A stretch of 64,000 bases of DNA from Clostridium muellerianum (GCF_012926525.1 NZ_JABBNI010000065.1:157846-221845), one strand, 5' to 3'; positions 18,009 to 28,569 are shown, counted from the stretch's first letter. The notes: generated from the sequence alone by a model not told the origin. Program-made: numbers and translations.

Positions 18009-18739
18009 ATTTTCCATAAGTTTTTTTCATCAACGTTACATAAAGAGTGTATAATTTTATCTGCTGCATCATTGTAGTTATCTTCTAAGGCGAATAGTAA
18101 CTTTTTCATCTCTTCCCTTGTAGTCTTTTTATCTTCAGGGCAAAGACTTTGTATTACAGGTAAGTTTAATTCTTTAACTAGCTTTTGTATTAAAGGTTCT
18201 CTTATATATATTATTGGTCTTATTATGTTTATTTTATTATTTTCATGATATATATTAGGATGAAAGGCTCCTAACTTGCCTACTTTTAACACATTCATAA
18301 AAAGGGTTTCTATAACATCATCTGTATTATGACCCAGTGCAATTTTATTTATATTATTAGCTTTGGCAACTCTTACTAAAGCACCCTTTCTTAATTTAGA
18401 GCATAAAGAGCAGGGATTTTTTTCTTTTCTTTCTTCAAAAATAACTTCAGCAATATTAGTTTTTTCTATGATTATTGGTATTTTATTTTCTTTACAAAAG
18501 GTTACTAAAGGAGACATATCCATTCCAAGTCCCATATCTATATTAATTCCTATAAGTTCAAAATCTTTTATAGCAGTTTGCTGTATTAGTTTGAGACAGA
18601 AAAGCAAAAATATACTGTCTTTACCTCCAGAAAGTCCCACAGCTACCCTGTCTCCAGATTTAATCATACTAAACTCTTCTAGTGCTTTTCTTACTTTTTT
18701 TAAGAACATTCTGTTATATTTTCTTTCAAAGATTATCAT
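18002..18739 (-). CDS. TtcA/TilS-superfamily tRNA-thiolation PP-loop ATPase
   Basis: A 245-aa cytoplasmic protein with the PP-loop VAVGLSGGKDSIFLLF (about 33-48) that adenylates a tRNA base. CSLCSKLRKG (CxxC, about 115-124) and LGHNTDDVIETLFMN follow, as in TtcA, which makes 2-thiocytidine with an Fe-S cluster. IQSLCPEDKKTTREEM near the C-terminus supplies another Cys. The pattern fits the TtcA group, but clostridia carry several paralogues, so the exact target base is uncertain. It converges with groEL and shares a terminator. Confidence 0.8.
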   Translation of the reverse strand: MIIFERKYNRMFLKKVRKALEEFSMIKSGDRVAVGLSGGKDSIFLLFCLKLIQQTAIKDFELIGINIDMGLGMDMSPLVTFCKENKIPIIIEKTNIAEVIFEERKEKNPCSLCSKLRKGALVRVAKANNINKIALGHNTDDVIETLFMNVLKVGKLGAFHPNIYHENNKINIIRPIIYIREPLIQKLVKELNLPVIQSLCPEDKKTTREEMKKLLFALEDNYNDAADKIIHSLCNVDEKNLWKIK

Positions 18740-19070
18740 GTGTTGGTATAACTCCTTTGTATTAGATTATGTTATTACTATATATAATAAAATAATTCTA
18801 GCATAGTTTGAAAACTTTTACTAATAGGTATTAATTATATTATATAAAATAGAGGCATATTAACATAGTATTTGGATATAATTTTAGACTGGAACAATAA
18901 AAAGGAAGTAAAGCAAATATGAATTATTCAGGGTTGTGTAAATCATAAGAACTCCTAAATTATTGAAGATTAAGAGTCTTAGTATCTCTGATTTCTGAAA
19001 GAAGTGAAGTGTTATGATAAGCAGACATTGGATAGAATTAAAGAATTTTTAGGTAAAAGAGAGGATAAAA
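18740..19070. other. Intergenic region without recognised features
   Basis: 331 bp of AT-rich sequence between the TtcA-like gene and the divergent prepilin peptidase gene. No ORF over 30 codons with a ribosome site, no riboswitch consensus and no clear -35/-10 pair was seen. Confidence 0.5.
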
Positions 19071-19817
19071 ATGAATTGTTTTATAGGTTTATTTATGTTT
19101 ATATTAGGGATTTTAATAGGTAGTTTTTTAAATGTTTGCATATATAGAATACCTAGAGGTGAATCTATTGTTTTTCCACCTTCTCATTGCACTAATTGTA
19201 GAAAAGACATAAAGTATTGTGATTTAATTCCAATTTTAAGTTATATTTTTTTAAAAGGTAAGTGTAGAGACTGTGGAGAAAAAATACCTATACATTATAT
19301 TGTTGTAGAAGCCTTAACAGGAGTGCTATTTTTGTTAGTGTATTTAAAGTATGGAACTCATTTATATACTGTAAAGTATATTACATTCATATCATTGTTA
19401 ATCGTTATAGCATGTATTGATCTATATACAACATATATATATACTAGTACTATAATAACGGCAGATATTTTTGCTATTATATTTTTAATATGTGAAGGTA
19501 ATCCAAGCGTGATGAATTACATATGTGGTGGAGCAATAGGAGGAGGAGTAATTTCATTAATAATCATAATTACCAAAAGTATGGGGTGGGGAGATGCTGA
19601 AATTTGTTTTTTTAGTGGGTTATTTCTAGGAATAAAATTTACTATAGTTATGTTATTTCTTTCATTTCTATTCGGATCTATTATAAGTTTAATACTAATG
19701 CTTCTAAAAAAGAAGTCTAGAAAGGATTACATTCCATTTGGACCATTCATTGCTATTGCATCAATTTTTACAGTTTTCCTTGGAAATAAAATATTATTTT
19801 TATATTTTACTTTATGA
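19071..19817 (+). CDS. pilD: Type IV prepilin peptidase / N-methyltransferase (A24 family)
   Basis: A 248-aa polytopic membrane protein. After the first helix comes GSFLNVCIYRIPRGESIVFPPSHC, then two CxxC pairs (CTNCRKD, CRDCGEK) of the cytoplasmic methyltransferase domain. The two catalytic aspartates are in ACIDLYTTYI and in GWGDAEICFFSGLFLG (the GxGD motif). It cleaves and N-methylates type IV pilin-like leader peptides. AGAGAGGA precedes ATG. No pilin genes adjoin it in this window. The family is secure; the symbol is by function. Confidence 0.9.
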   Translation: MNCFIGLFMFILGILIGSFLNVCIYRIPRGESIVFPPSHCTNCRKDIKYCDLIPILSYIFLKGKCRDCGEKIPIHYIVVEALTGVLFLLVYLKYGTHLYTVKYITFISLLIVIACIDLYTTYIYTSTIITADIFAIIFLICEGNPSVMNYICGGAIGGGVISLIIIITKSMGWGDAEICFFSGLFLGIKFTIVMLFLSFLFGSIISLILMLLKKKSRKDYIPFGPFIAIASIFTVFLGNKILFLYFTL

Positions 19818-19985
19818 ATTTTGTAGAATTTTAATATGAAAACGTATATATATAGTTTTAAATAGTATAGTTTTGAAATAAAGTAATTGACAAAGGTATA
19901 AAAATTGAATAAAATAATGTAAATAGTTTAAATAATATAAATGAATAAGTTGCAACCTTCATTAACATATGAAATAAAAGTTTCA

Positions 19986-20113
19986 TTCGACTCATATATC
20001 CCCTGAATATGGCAGGGAGTATCTACCGGAAGCCGTAAATTTCCGACTATGGGTGAGGTTATTGTGTATAAACATATTAATTTCACTCTTTGGTGATTTA
20101 ATGTGTTTTTTTT
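19986..20113 (+). ncRNA. Guanine-sensing purine riboswitch with terminator, leader of guaB
   Basis: GACTCATATATCCCCTGAAT, then ATGGCAGGGAGTATCTACC, GGAAGCCGTAAATTTCC and GACTATGGGT fit the purine aptamer (three-way junction, P2/P3 loops). The discriminator base before TATGGGT is C (in CCGAC), which selects guanine over adenine. The aptamer ends near 20056. A hairpin at about 20071-20107 (AACATATTAA...TTTAATGTGTT) with a run of T forms the expression platform. Guanine binding should stop transcription of guaB and possibly guaA. Confidence 0.95.
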
Positions 20114-20181
20114 TACAAAAAATCTAAAAATATTTAATGATATGTTTATTAATTATTGTTTATAATAAAAAAGGGAGTTGA

Positions 20182-21642
<1,461 letters not shown>

Positions 21643-21659
21643 GATTTAATAGTTTAGAA

Positions 21660-21698
21660 TTAAAGTTAAGAAATATATAAATACTTTCTTAACTTTAA
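21660..21698 (+). other. Intercistronic hairpin between guaB and guaA
   Basis: Perfect 14-nt arms (TTAAAGTTAAGAAA and TTTCTTAACTTTAA) around an 11-nt loop. The following sequence is not a T run, so it looks more like an mRNA stability or attenuating stem than a full terminator. Confidence 0.6.
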
Positions 21699-21719
21699 TT
21701 AAAATATTTGGAGGTAATT

Positions 21720-23252
21720 ATGCAAAGAGAATTAGTCCTTGTAGTTGACTTTGGTGGTCAGTATAATCAAACAATAGCTAGAAGAGTAAGAGAAAATAAT
21801 GTTTATTGTGAGATAATTCCTTATACATATACAATAGACAAAATAAAAGAAAAAAATCCTAAGGGAATAATTTTTACAGGTGGACCTAATAGTGTTTACG
21901 GTGAAGGTGCTCCAAGAATAGATAAAGAAATATTCAACTTAGGAGTTCCTGTACTTGGAATATGTTATGGAGAACAGCTTATAGCATATACATTAGGTGG
22001 AAAAGTTGAAAGCCCAGATGTAAGGGAATATGGAAAAGCAAATGTAAAACTAAATAGTAAATCTGCATTATTTGATGGAATGGATGAAGAACAAAGTTGT
22101 TGGATGAGCCATACAGATTATGTATCTCATGCTCCAGAAGGATTTAATGTAATAGGTACTACAAGCCAATGTCCTGTAGCAGCTATGGAAAACACTGAGA
22201 AGAAAATATATGGAGTTCAATTTCACCCAGAAGTAGAGCATACTCCTTTTGGTAAAAAGATGTTTTCAAATTTCCTATTTAAAGTTTGTAATTTAAAGGG
22301 AGATTGGTCAATGAGTTCTTTTGCGGAAGAGCAAATTAAAGCTATAAAAGAGAAAGTTGGAGACAAGAAGGTTATATGTGCTTTATCTGGTGGAGTAGAT
22401 TCATCTGTTGCAGCTGTGCTTGTACATAAAGCTATTGGAAAACAACTTACATGTATATTTGTAGATCATGGTCTTCTTAGAAAAGATGAAGGTGATCAGG
22501 TTGAAACAATATTTAAAAAGCAATTTGACATGAATTTAATAAGAGTAAATGCTAAGGATAGATTTTTAGGAAAACTTAAAGGTGTAAGTGACCCCGAAAG
22601 AAAGAGAAAGATTATAGGCGAAGAGTTTATAAGAGTATTTGAAGAAGAAGCAAATAAGCTTGGAGAAATAAGTTTCCTTGTTCAAGGAACTATATATCCA
22701 GATGTAGTTGAAAGCGGAACTAATACTTCAGCTACAATAAAGAGTCATCACAATGTTGGTGGACTTCCAGAAGATATGCAATTTAAACTAATAGAGCCTT
22801 TAAGAGAACTATTTAAGGACGAAGTAAGAGCTGTTGGAGAAGAACTTGGAATTCCTCATAAATTAGTTTGGAGACAGCCTTTCCCAGGACCTGGACTTGC
22901 AATAAGGGTTCTTGGAGAAATAACAGAAGAAAAATTAGAAATAACAAGAGAAGCAGATGCTATTTTCAGAGAAGAAATAGCTAATGCTAAACTTGATGAA
23001 AGTATATGGCAGTACTTTGCATGTTTACCTAATATACGTTCAGTAGGAGTTATGGGAGATGAGAGAACTTATTGCCATACAATAGCTTTAAGAGCAGTAA
23101 CATCTTCTGATGCAATGACTTCAGAATGGGCTAGAATACCTTATGAAGTTTTAGATATAGTTTCAAGAAGAATTGTTAATGAAGTTCATGGAGTAAACAG
23201 AATTGTTTATGACGTAACTTCAAAACCACCTGCTACTATTGAGTGGGAATAA
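21720..23252 (+). CDS. guaA: GMP synthase (glutamine-hydrolysing)
   Basis: A 510-aa enzyme turning XMP into GMP. The N-terminal class I amidotransferase has the nucleophile in GICYGEQL and the partner His in [11 protein letters not shown]. The ATP pyrophosphatase has [14 protein letters not shown]. The dimerisation domain ends in the conserved [12 protein letters not shown] at 21720 is chosen because GGAGGT precedes it at 6 bp; an in-frame TTG at 21708 overlaps that site. The last 173 bp are duplicated at 62003-62175, showing prophage insertion at the gene end. The protein remains full length, so the element supplied or restored the C-terminus. Confidence 0.97.
   Translation: MQRELVLVVDFGGQYNQTIARRVRENNVYCEIIPYTYTIDKIKEKNPKGIIFTGGPNSVYGEGAPRIDKEIFNLGVPVLGICYGEQLIAYTLGGKVESPDVREYGKANVKLNSKSALFDGMDEEQSCWMSHTDYVSHAPEGFNVIGTTSQCPVAAMENTEKKIYGVQFHPEVEHTPFGKKMFSNFLFKVCNLKGDWSMSSFAEEQIKAIKEKVGDKKVICALSGGVDSSVAAVLVHKAIGKQLTCIFVDHGLLRKDEGDQVETIFKKQFDMNLIRVNAKDRFLGKLKGVSDPERKRKIIGEEFIRVFEEEANKLGEISFLVQGTIYPDVVESGTNTSATIKSHHNVGGLPEDMQFKLIEPLRELFKDEVRAVGEELGIPHKLVWRQPFPGPGLAIRVLGEITEEKLEITREADAIFREEIANAKLDESIWQYFACLPNIRSVGVMGDERTYCHTIALRAVTSSDAMTSEWARIPYEVLDIVSRRIVNEVHGVNRIVYDVTSKPPATIEWE
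23080..23252. repeat. Left attachment repeat (attL), 3' end of guaA
   Basis: A 173-bp direct repeat of 62003-62175. The copies differ only at 23123 (A) versus 62046 (T), a silent Ser codon change. Identity stops exactly at the guaA stop codon, and the flanks beyond are unrelated, which sets the limits of the duplicated segment. Confidence 0.95.
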
Positions 23253-23380
23253 TGGTGATATGCTTAGACCCTAGATATATCAATAAAACAAGTTAATTAA
23301 AAGTGTTTATGAAATATGCTATTAAGGTAGCAATTCATAGGCACTTTTTTGATGTTTTTCAATAAAAAATAAGGGTGGTC

Positions 23381-24349
23381 ATGAAATTGAAAAAAGGTAT
23401 ATCGAAAGGACAACAATTATTCAAAAATGGAAATCAAATTGTTAAAAAAACATATAAAGAAGCATTTGAGGAATATATTGCTATTGCTAAACTTAAAGGA
23501 TTAGCTGAGGATACTATAAACACTTATCGTCATCATAATAAATATTTTTGTGAATTTTTAGGAAAGAACAAAACTTGTAGTGGCTTAGATGCTAAAATGG
23601 TGGAATCATACGTACTTTATTTACAAAGCAAAGGTATAAAAGGTACAACAATAAATAGTTATTTGCAAAATATATCTCCAATATTAAAGTACTGTGTAAA
23701 AAAGGGATACATTTCACAAGATTTTAACATTCCGTATGTCAAAGTACAAGAAGAACTTAAAGAGATTCTTACAGAAGAAGAACTTGATATATTATTACAG
23801 CCTCCTAAAAATAAAGATTTTGTAAGTGTTAGAGTATACACTTGTATTTGGCTATTAGCTAGTACAGGATTAAGGGCAAGTGAACTAAGAAATTTAAAGG
23901 TTAATAATATAAATATGATAGATAGAGTAATAACATGTAATTACACTAAAAATAAGCGTGCAAGATATTTGCCAATAAGTAGTTCTTTATATAAAGTTTT
24001 GGAAGATTACTTAAATTTGAGAAAAGGTACAGGAGAAGAATATTTATTTCCTACTGTATATGGAGATATATTAAGTCGAACTTCTTTACAAAAAGGAATT
24101 GTTAAGTATTGTCGAGAAAGAGGTATTGAAAAAACTGGAATTCACATATATAGGCATACTTTTATTACTCGTTCGGTTGAAAAAAATGTATCTCTACTTA
24201 TATTAAAAAATATTACAGGTCACTCAAGTTTTAAACAATTAAATCATTATTATAATGCAAGAATGTCTAGCATGGTTGAAGTTATAGATAGTATTGCTCC
24301 AAAATTAAATAAAAAAGAAAGCAATTTTAAAAAAGGGGGTAGACGATAA
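23381..24349 (+). CDS. int: Prophage tyrosine integrase
   Basis: A 322-aa tyrosine recombinase. The SAM-like core-binding part is about residues 25-120 (FEEYIAIAKLKGLAEDTINTY). The catalytic part has Arg in STGLRASELRNL, Lys in NYTKNKRARYLPIS, the HIYRHTFITRS box, ITGHSSFKQ and the nucleophile Tyr in LNHYYNARMS. It would insert the phage at guaA, whose 3' end lies 128 bp upstream. ATG at 23381 follows AAGGGTGG; a GTG two codons earlier lies inside that ribosome site. The next ORF overlaps its stop (TAATG). Confidence 0.94.
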   Translation: MKLKKGISKGQQLFKNGNQIVKKTYKEAFEEYIAIAKLKGLAEDTINTYRHHNKYFCEFLGKNKTCSGLDAKMVESYVLYLQSKGIKGTTINSYLQNISPILKYCVKKGYISQDFNIPYVKVQEELKEILTEEELDILLQPPKNKDFVSVRVYTCIWLLASTGLRASELRNLKVNNINMIDRVITCNYTKNKRARYLPISSSLYKVLEDYLNLRKGTGEEYLFPTVYGDILSRTSLQKGIVKYCRERGIEKTGIHIYRHTFITRSVEKNVSLLILKNITGHSSFKQLNHYYNARMSSMVEVIDSIAPKLNKKESNFKKGGRR

Positions 24350-24612
24350 TGTTGAACCTCCCAAAAGAAGTATATGAAAAAATGAATGAACTATGTGATA
24401 ATCCAGCACAAATTATTTTTCAAAAACATGAAACTACTTCTGAATCTTTAGAAATGTATATAGTTATAGTTAAGATACCAAGTGTTGATATACCTAGATT
24501 TAGAATTTACAAGGGATTGCAATATAGCAACAGTATAACTGTAGAATACTTTACTTTAGAAGAAGATATGTATTTAGCTATGACATCAAGGGAGGTGGCA
24601 TCTAATGAGTAG
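24349..24612 (+). CDS. Small prophage protein of unknown function
   Basis: An 87-aa acidic protein (MLNLPKEVYEKMNELC...) whose ATG overlaps the integrase stop codon, so it is translationally coupled to int. It overlaps the next ORF by 8 bp. No helix-turn-helix or known motif was recognised. Its position suggests an integration or excision accessory role, but that is only context. Confidence 0.65.
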   Translation: MLNLPKEVYEKMNELCDNPAQIIFQKHETTSESLEMYIVIVKIPSVDIPRFRIYKGLQYSNSITVEYFTLEEDMYLAMTSREVASNE

Positions 24613-25099
24613 TAATAAGTTTATAGAAGCCAACTCAAAAGGTAGCACATATATAGAAAATGCTTATCTTTATGATACTCGTTTAACTTCTACCGAAAAG
24701 ACTGTGTATGCTGTTCTATGTAGTGCTTGTTACGCTGAGAAATATGAAACCACTGTTGGACAGTTAACTATTGCCAAAGCCATAAATAAGAGCCTTAGAA
24801 CGGTGCAGAGGGCAATAAAAACATTAAAAAAATTTTTATATATCCAATGTAAAAGACGAGGTTCAATATCAAATATCACAGTTATAGTTGCAAAGCAGAT
24901 GAGAAATGCTGGCAAAAAAGTAGTTGAAACTGTAAAGAAAGTTAGAGAAAAAATAAATTCTAAAAAGGGTAATGCTTATCCTTCAGCTAAAAAAGAGAGC
25001 TTATTCAACAATTTTGAAATGAGACCTTATAATTTTCAAAATTTAGAAGATATGCTTTTAGGATATAAAGAATATAACTCAGAAGAGTTATTAGAATAA
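24605..25099 (+). CDS. Helix-turn-helix protein (replication-initiator/HTH_36-like N-terminus)
   Basis: A 164-aa protein. Residues 20-80 read as a winged helix: TRLTSTEKTVYAVLCSACY, then TVGQLTIAKAINKSLRTVQRAIKTLKK, a recognition helix typical of HTH_36 or Rep N-terminal domains. The rest is basic, then acidic at the C-terminus. It ends the int operon and is followed by a convergent predicted small RNA. It could be an early regulator or a replication accessory factor. Confidence 0.65.
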   Translation: MSSNKFIEANSKGSTYIENAYLYDTRLTSTEKTVYAVLCSACYAEKYETTVGQLTIAKAINKSLRTVQRAIKTLKKFLYIQCKRRGSISNITVIVAKQMRNAGKKVVETVKKVREKINSKKGNAYPSAKKESLFNNFEMRPYNFQNLEDMLLGYKEYNSEELLE

Positions 25100-25107
25100 A
25101 TTTGACT

Positions 25108-25182
25108 TAAAAGTAAAAGAACCTAATGGATAGCGACCATTAAGTTCTCACAAGCACATTAAGATTAAATATGCTTAACACT
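25108..25182 (-). ncRNA. Predicted minus-strand small RNA 1
   Basis: On the minus strand a TTATAAT -10 (hexamer at 25189-25194) is followed by about 75 nt, then a perfect 12-bp hairpin (AGAACTTAATGG/CCATTAGGTTCT, 25118-25148) and CTTTTACTTTTA. An inner stem AAGCA...TGTGCTT is also possible. The -35 is weak. It points against the int operon and ends right at the stop of the 24605 gene. Confidence 0.5.
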
Positions 25183-25199
25183 AATATTATTATAACTTA

Positions 25200-25685
25200 T
25201 TTTTAAAGATTTATAAATACACTAATCAAAAAAATCTTAAAAATTAAGGTATATTTCTCATACTTTTTTTTAACTTTAAAAACAAGGTTTATTTGTCATA
25301 TCCAAAATTAATTACAACTCGTCAAAAGCTATTTGTATTAAGTAATTTATGCTGTACCTTAAATTTAAAGGATAGATTATTTAGTAGAAATAGCTTATTT
25401 TTTTCGAATTTTATAAGTTATTATAATTTATCCACAATATTCACAGAATATTTGTTTGCAATTTTATTAATACGACATTACTGATATTTTTTATAAGACT
25501 TATATAATTTATAAGTTACGTCAGTGGTTATATACAAAGAAATACAAGTAAAGAATTAATCATACTTAATATAAACCTGTAATGATTTATTTATTTTATA
25601 TAATCCTGTATAATTTTAGTTAACATTATAATAGTTTCATTTAAAAGGATAAATTAAGAAGAAAAAATATAGACAGGTGATTATA
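25200..25685. other. Noncoding prophage region with a DnaA-box-like site
   Basis: About 480 bp of AT-rich DNA without a supported gene (a 63-codon ORF at 25293 lacks a ribosome site and has odd composition). TTATCCACA at 25428-25436 is a perfect match to the DnaA box, followed by ATATTCACAG. A single box does not prove an origin. Confidence 0.45.
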
Positions 25686-25862
25686 ATGAATGAAAATAAT
25701 ACTACAATAGATAAAGTATGTACTAATTGTATATATATTAAAGTTAATTCTAAAAGCAAATATAAAAATCCTGATTTACATTGTACAAGACGTGGAAATT
25801 GTAAACTAACTTGTAAGGAAGAAGCAAAATGGTGTGATTTATATAAAGCTGAAAAGATGTGA
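25686..25862 (+). CDS. Small cysteine-rich (zinc-binding?) prophage protein
   Basis: A 58-aa protein with six Cys: CTNC, HCTRRGNC, TCKEEAKWCDLY. The spacing suggests metal binding. AGGTGAT precedes ATG; an in-frame GTG three codons upstream overlaps that site. It lies 15 bp before the metallophosphoesterase gene, so the two are probably co-transcribed. No family recognised. Confidence 0.6.
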   Translation: MNENNTTIDKVCTNCIYIKVNSKSKYKNPDLHCTRRGNCKLTCKEEAKWCDLYKAEKM

Positions 25863-25877
25863 GGTTTTTAATTTATT

Positions 25878-26552
25878 ATGATATATATTACAGGGGATAC
25901 GCATATCCCAAATGATATAAAAAAATTAGATGAATGTAATTTTAAAGAACAGGTGGAACTCTCTAAAAATGATTCTATAATAATCACAGGTGATTTTGGA
26001 GGGGTATGGAGTAATTCTAAGGAAGAGTTATATTGGAGAAAGTGGTTACAGGATAAAAGCTTCACAACCTTGTTTGTGGATGGCAACCATGAAAATTTTG
26101 ACTTGCTTAATAAATATGAAGTTAAAGAATGGAACGGTGGTAAAGTACACTTTATCAATGATAGTATAATTCATCTAATGCGAGGGCAAGTATTTAATAT
26201 TGAAGGTAAAAAGTTCTTTACATTTGGTGGAGCTGAAAGCATTGATAAATACAATAGAGTAGAAGGAAAGTCATGGTGGAAGGAAGAGCTTCCCTGTAAA
26301 GAAGAGTATGAAGAAGCATTAGACAATTTATATAAGAATAATTGGGAAGTTGATTATGTCATTACTCATACTGCATCCACAGAATTAATGGAACAAATAT
26401 GTTGGGTTAAAGAAAATAATCCACTTAATAGTTTCTTTAGTATGTTGCAAAGAGATTTAAAATATAAACATTGGTATTTTGGACATTTTCATGATGATAT
26501 AGAGATAGATGAGAAACATACATTACTTTTTGAAAAAATAATGAACATATGA
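25878..26552 (+). CDS. Calcineurin-like metallophosphoesterase
   Basis: A 224-aa phosphoesterase with the ordered metal motifs ITGDTH (D7, H9), GDFGGVW (D39), DGNHENFD (N70-H71), ITHTAS and the C-terminal GHFHDD. These bind two metals and cleave a phosphate mono- or diester. The substrate cannot be told from sequence; phage members may act on nucleotides, cyclic phosphates or RNA ends. It belongs to a + strand cluster reaching 28049 that also carries a nucleotidyltransferase and a cyclic-phosphate-processing receiver. Confidence 0.88.
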   Translation: MIYITGDTHIPNDIKKLDECNFKEQVELSKNDSIIITGDFGGVWSNSKEELYWRKWLQDKSFTTLFVDGNHENFDLLNKYEVKEWNGGKVHFINDSIIHLMRGQVFNIEGKKFFTFGGAESIDKYNRVEGKSWWKEELPCKEEYEEALDNLYKNNWEVDYVITHTASTELMEQICWVKENNPLNSFFSMLQRDLKYKHWYFGHFHDDIEIDEKHTLLFEKIMNI

Positions 26553-26565
26553 AAGGGGTATTATA

Positions 26566-27090
26566 ATGGAAAATATGGATATTAAAAGTATAAAACAAAA
26601 TTTTGTAGAATTATTGGCACAACTTTTAGAAAATAAAATAGATAGAAATACAGCAGCAAAGTTAATGAGAAAGCAAATTTCGCTTGGTTCTATTTTAGAA
26701 TTACAAGATAAATTACTAACATATTCTCATTTTGCACTTAATGTATTAGATTATGAATACTGTACTACAACAGATTCTGAGTTGCTTTATTTGCTAGAAT
26801 GCTTAGAAGGAAAACGTGAATATAGTGATGAAGCAAGATGGGAATTTATATTAAACAGCAAAGAGCCTATTACTAAATTAACACCAACTATAAAAGGTCA
26901 AAAGTTGAATTTGGAAGATTATGACAGGTATACGCCGGAAAAATTCGAATACTATAATGGTTACGTATTTGGCGATAAGATAACAACATGTAAACTAATT
27001 TCTTTATTAATGGTAAATGTTGGAATAGAAGCAGTAATTAAACTAGCACCTAAAGCAATGTGGGAGGAAGCATTAAAGAATTATAAATAA
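26566..27090 (+). CDS. Hypothetical prophage protein
   Basis: A 174-aa soluble protein with a mostly helical N-terminal half (LAQLLENKIDRNTAAKLMRK) and a less charged C-terminal half. GAAAGGGG precedes ATG. It lies 13 bp after the metallophosphoesterase, in one operon with the next genes. No family recognised. Confidence 0.65.
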   Translation: MENMDIKSIKQNFVELLAQLLENKIDRNTAAKLMRKQISLGSILELQDKLLTYSHFALNVLDYEYCTTTDSELLYLLECLEGKREYSDEARWEFILNSKEPITKLTPTIKGQKLNLEDYDRYTPEKFEYYNGYVFGDKITTCKLISLLMVNVGIEAVIKLAPKAMWEEALKNYK

Positions 27091-27110
27091 TTAAAACTGA
27101 GGTATTTACA

Positions 27111-27344
27111 ATGAAGTGGGAAGAAGTAAGAAAATTATATCCTAACCAATTTGTGAAGTTTCAAATAATCGAATCACATATCATTGATGATAAAAAATAT
27201 GTTGATGAATTGGCTTTTATAAAAGCTATGACAGATGGAGAAGAAGCAATGAAAGAATTTAGGAATTGCAAGGAAGAACAATTTGTTTATAGCACAAAAA
27301 ATGAACAATTAGTAATTCAATTGGTTAAGAGGTATTCATGGTGA
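27111..27344 (+). CDS. Hypothetical protein coupled to the MNT nucleotidyltransferase
   Basis: A 77-aa protein (MKWEEVRKLYPNQFVKFQII...). A strand-rich start and an ALKAM-like helix can be seen, but no known fold was recognised. Its last codons overlap the start of the nucleotidyltransferase gene by 7 bp, suggesting coupled translation and a shared function, for example as partner or antitoxin. That is inference from spacing only. Confidence 0.65.
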   Translation: MKWEEVRKLYPNQFVKFQIIESHIIDDKKYVDELAFIKAMTDGEEAMKEFRNCKEEQFVYSTKNEQLVIQLVKRYSW

Positions 27345-27709
27345 AAAATTTTAGTTTTTTAAAAGATCCAAAAGCAATAAATGTTTTGGAAATTACTGAA
27401 AAAAAGTTAATAAATCTATTAGATAATAAATTACAAGATATTATATTATATGGCTCTTATGCAAGAAATGATTACACTAATGAATCTGATATAGATATTT
27501 TAGTTTTAGCTAATGATGAACAGCAAAATTTGAAATTATATGAAGATATGGTAACAGATACTATGGTTGACATATCATTAGAATATGATGTTGTATTGTC
27601 TATATATTTACAAAGTGTTCAAGAATATAAGAGAAAATTAGAAATACTTCCTTTTTTACAAAATATAGAAAGGGAAGGTGTCAAAATATATGCAAAAGAA
27701 AACAGTTAA
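27338..27709 (+). CDS. MNT-domain minimal nucleotidyltransferase
   Basis: A 123-aa protein with the polymerase-beta-type core GSYARNDYTNESDIDILV, containing GS and the DxD metal pair, and a third acidic strand (DISLEYDVVLSIYL). Such minimal nucleotidyltransferases often AMPylate a HEPN toxin partner. No HEPN gene is adjacent here; the neighbours are a 77-aa unknown upstream (7-bp overlap) and a cyclic-phosphate receiver downstream (20-bp overlap). The substrate is unknown. Confidence 0.85.
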   Translation: MVKNFSFLKDPKAINVLEITEKKLINLLDNKLQDIILYGSYARNDYTNESDIDILVLANDEQQNLKLYEDMVTDTMVDISLEYDVVLSIYLQSVQEYKRKLEILPFLQNIEREGVKIYAKENS

Positions 27710-28049
27710 TTTATATTTAGATGACCTGAGGGATTGTCCTGAAGATTTTGTAATTGCTAGAACCGTAGAAGAAGCAATATATTACTTAGAAAACTATGAT
27801 ATAAATATTCTCTCTTTGGATCATGACCTTGGCGAAGATGAGAATGGAAATTTACTTCCAACAGGATATGATCTGGTAAAGTATATGTGTGAGAATGGGT
27901 TAAGAGCTAGTAAAGTGTATATTCACACTGATAACCCACCTGGAAGGATAAACATGTATGAAACTTTACTAGGGGCAAGGAGAAGAGGATTCATAGATTC
28001 TGATATTTATAACTGTCCATTTGTTAAAAATAAGTATTCTGAAGAATAG
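27690..28049 (+). CDS. Cyclic-phosphate-processing receiver-like (cpRR) protein
   Basis: A 119-aa protein with the cpRR pattern: LYLDDLRDCP near the N-terminus, LSLDHDLGEDENG in the middle, then GYDLVKYMCENG and VYIHTDNPPGRINM, where the His and Asp sets differ from those of a true phospho-receiver. Members of this receiver branch are predicted to process cyclic phosphates on nucleotides or RNA ends. The start at 27690 is chosen because AAGGTG precedes it; an upstream ATG at 27678 is deeper inside the previous gene. It overlaps the nucleotidyltransferase gene. Confidence 0.8.
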   Translation: MQKKTVNLYLDDLRDCPEDFVIARTVEEAIYYLENYDINILSLDHDLGEDENGNLLPTGYDLVKYMCENGLRASKVYIHTDNPPGRINMYETLLGARRRGFIDSDIYNCPFVKNKYSEE

Positions 28050-28181
28050 TAATATAGACTTGTATATTGATTAATTTTAATATATGTGGTCTATTTTTTA
28101 TTGGCAAAATGTATTAAAGAATTAGAAAGAAACTGGTGCTTTAAAAGCTACTGTAGGATATAAACAATAATAATATAAATT

Positions 28182-28519
28182 AACTAAAAAACATTATATC
28201 AGAAAATGAAAATAGAAAAGAATTTACTTATACTGAAAGAATGCAATGGGCTAGTCAATTAGAAGAAATTCAAAAAGTTAAAGCTAAAGAAAGAAGTCAA
28301 GCTAATTTAATTCAAAACTCCGATGTGGAAACATTACCACCTCGGGAACAAGGTAAAACTAGAGATATAGTAGCAAAAGAATCAGGTTTTGGTTCAGGTA
28401 AGCAATATGATAAAGCTAAATACATATATGAAAATGGTTCTGAAGAATTGATAAAACAATTAGATGAAAAACAATTAAGTATAGATGTTTGTATTAATAA
28501 TTATTTGGATTATAATTAA
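28182..28519 (+). pseudogene. ParB-like C-terminal remnant, copy 1
   Basis: An open frame after a TAA reads ENRKEFTYTERMQWASQLEE, then LPPREQGKTRDIVAKESGFG and YENGSEELIKQL, the C-terminal half of phage/plasmid ParB-like (sulfiredoxin-fold nuclease) proteins. The N-terminal catalytic half is missing and no ribosome site precedes the internal ATG at 28241. A 27-bp sequence just upstream (28166-28192) is repeated exactly at 28847-28873 before copy 2. Related remnants lie at 32748 and 37911. Confidence 0.65.
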
Positions 28520-28569
28520 AATGTAAGCATTTCTTGTAAATAGGTATGTTATAGGAGAGGTGGGCTATT

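Noticed and set aside
25293-25484. 63-codon ORF in the post-int gap
   Set aside because: No ribosome site, unusual composition, and the DnaA-box-like sequence falls inside it; treated as noncoding.
27111-27709. Standard HEPN/MNT toxin-antitoxin pair
   Set aside because: The MNT domain is clear, but the adjacent 77-aa protein shows no HEPN RxxxxH motif, so the pair is reported only as a possible new partnership.
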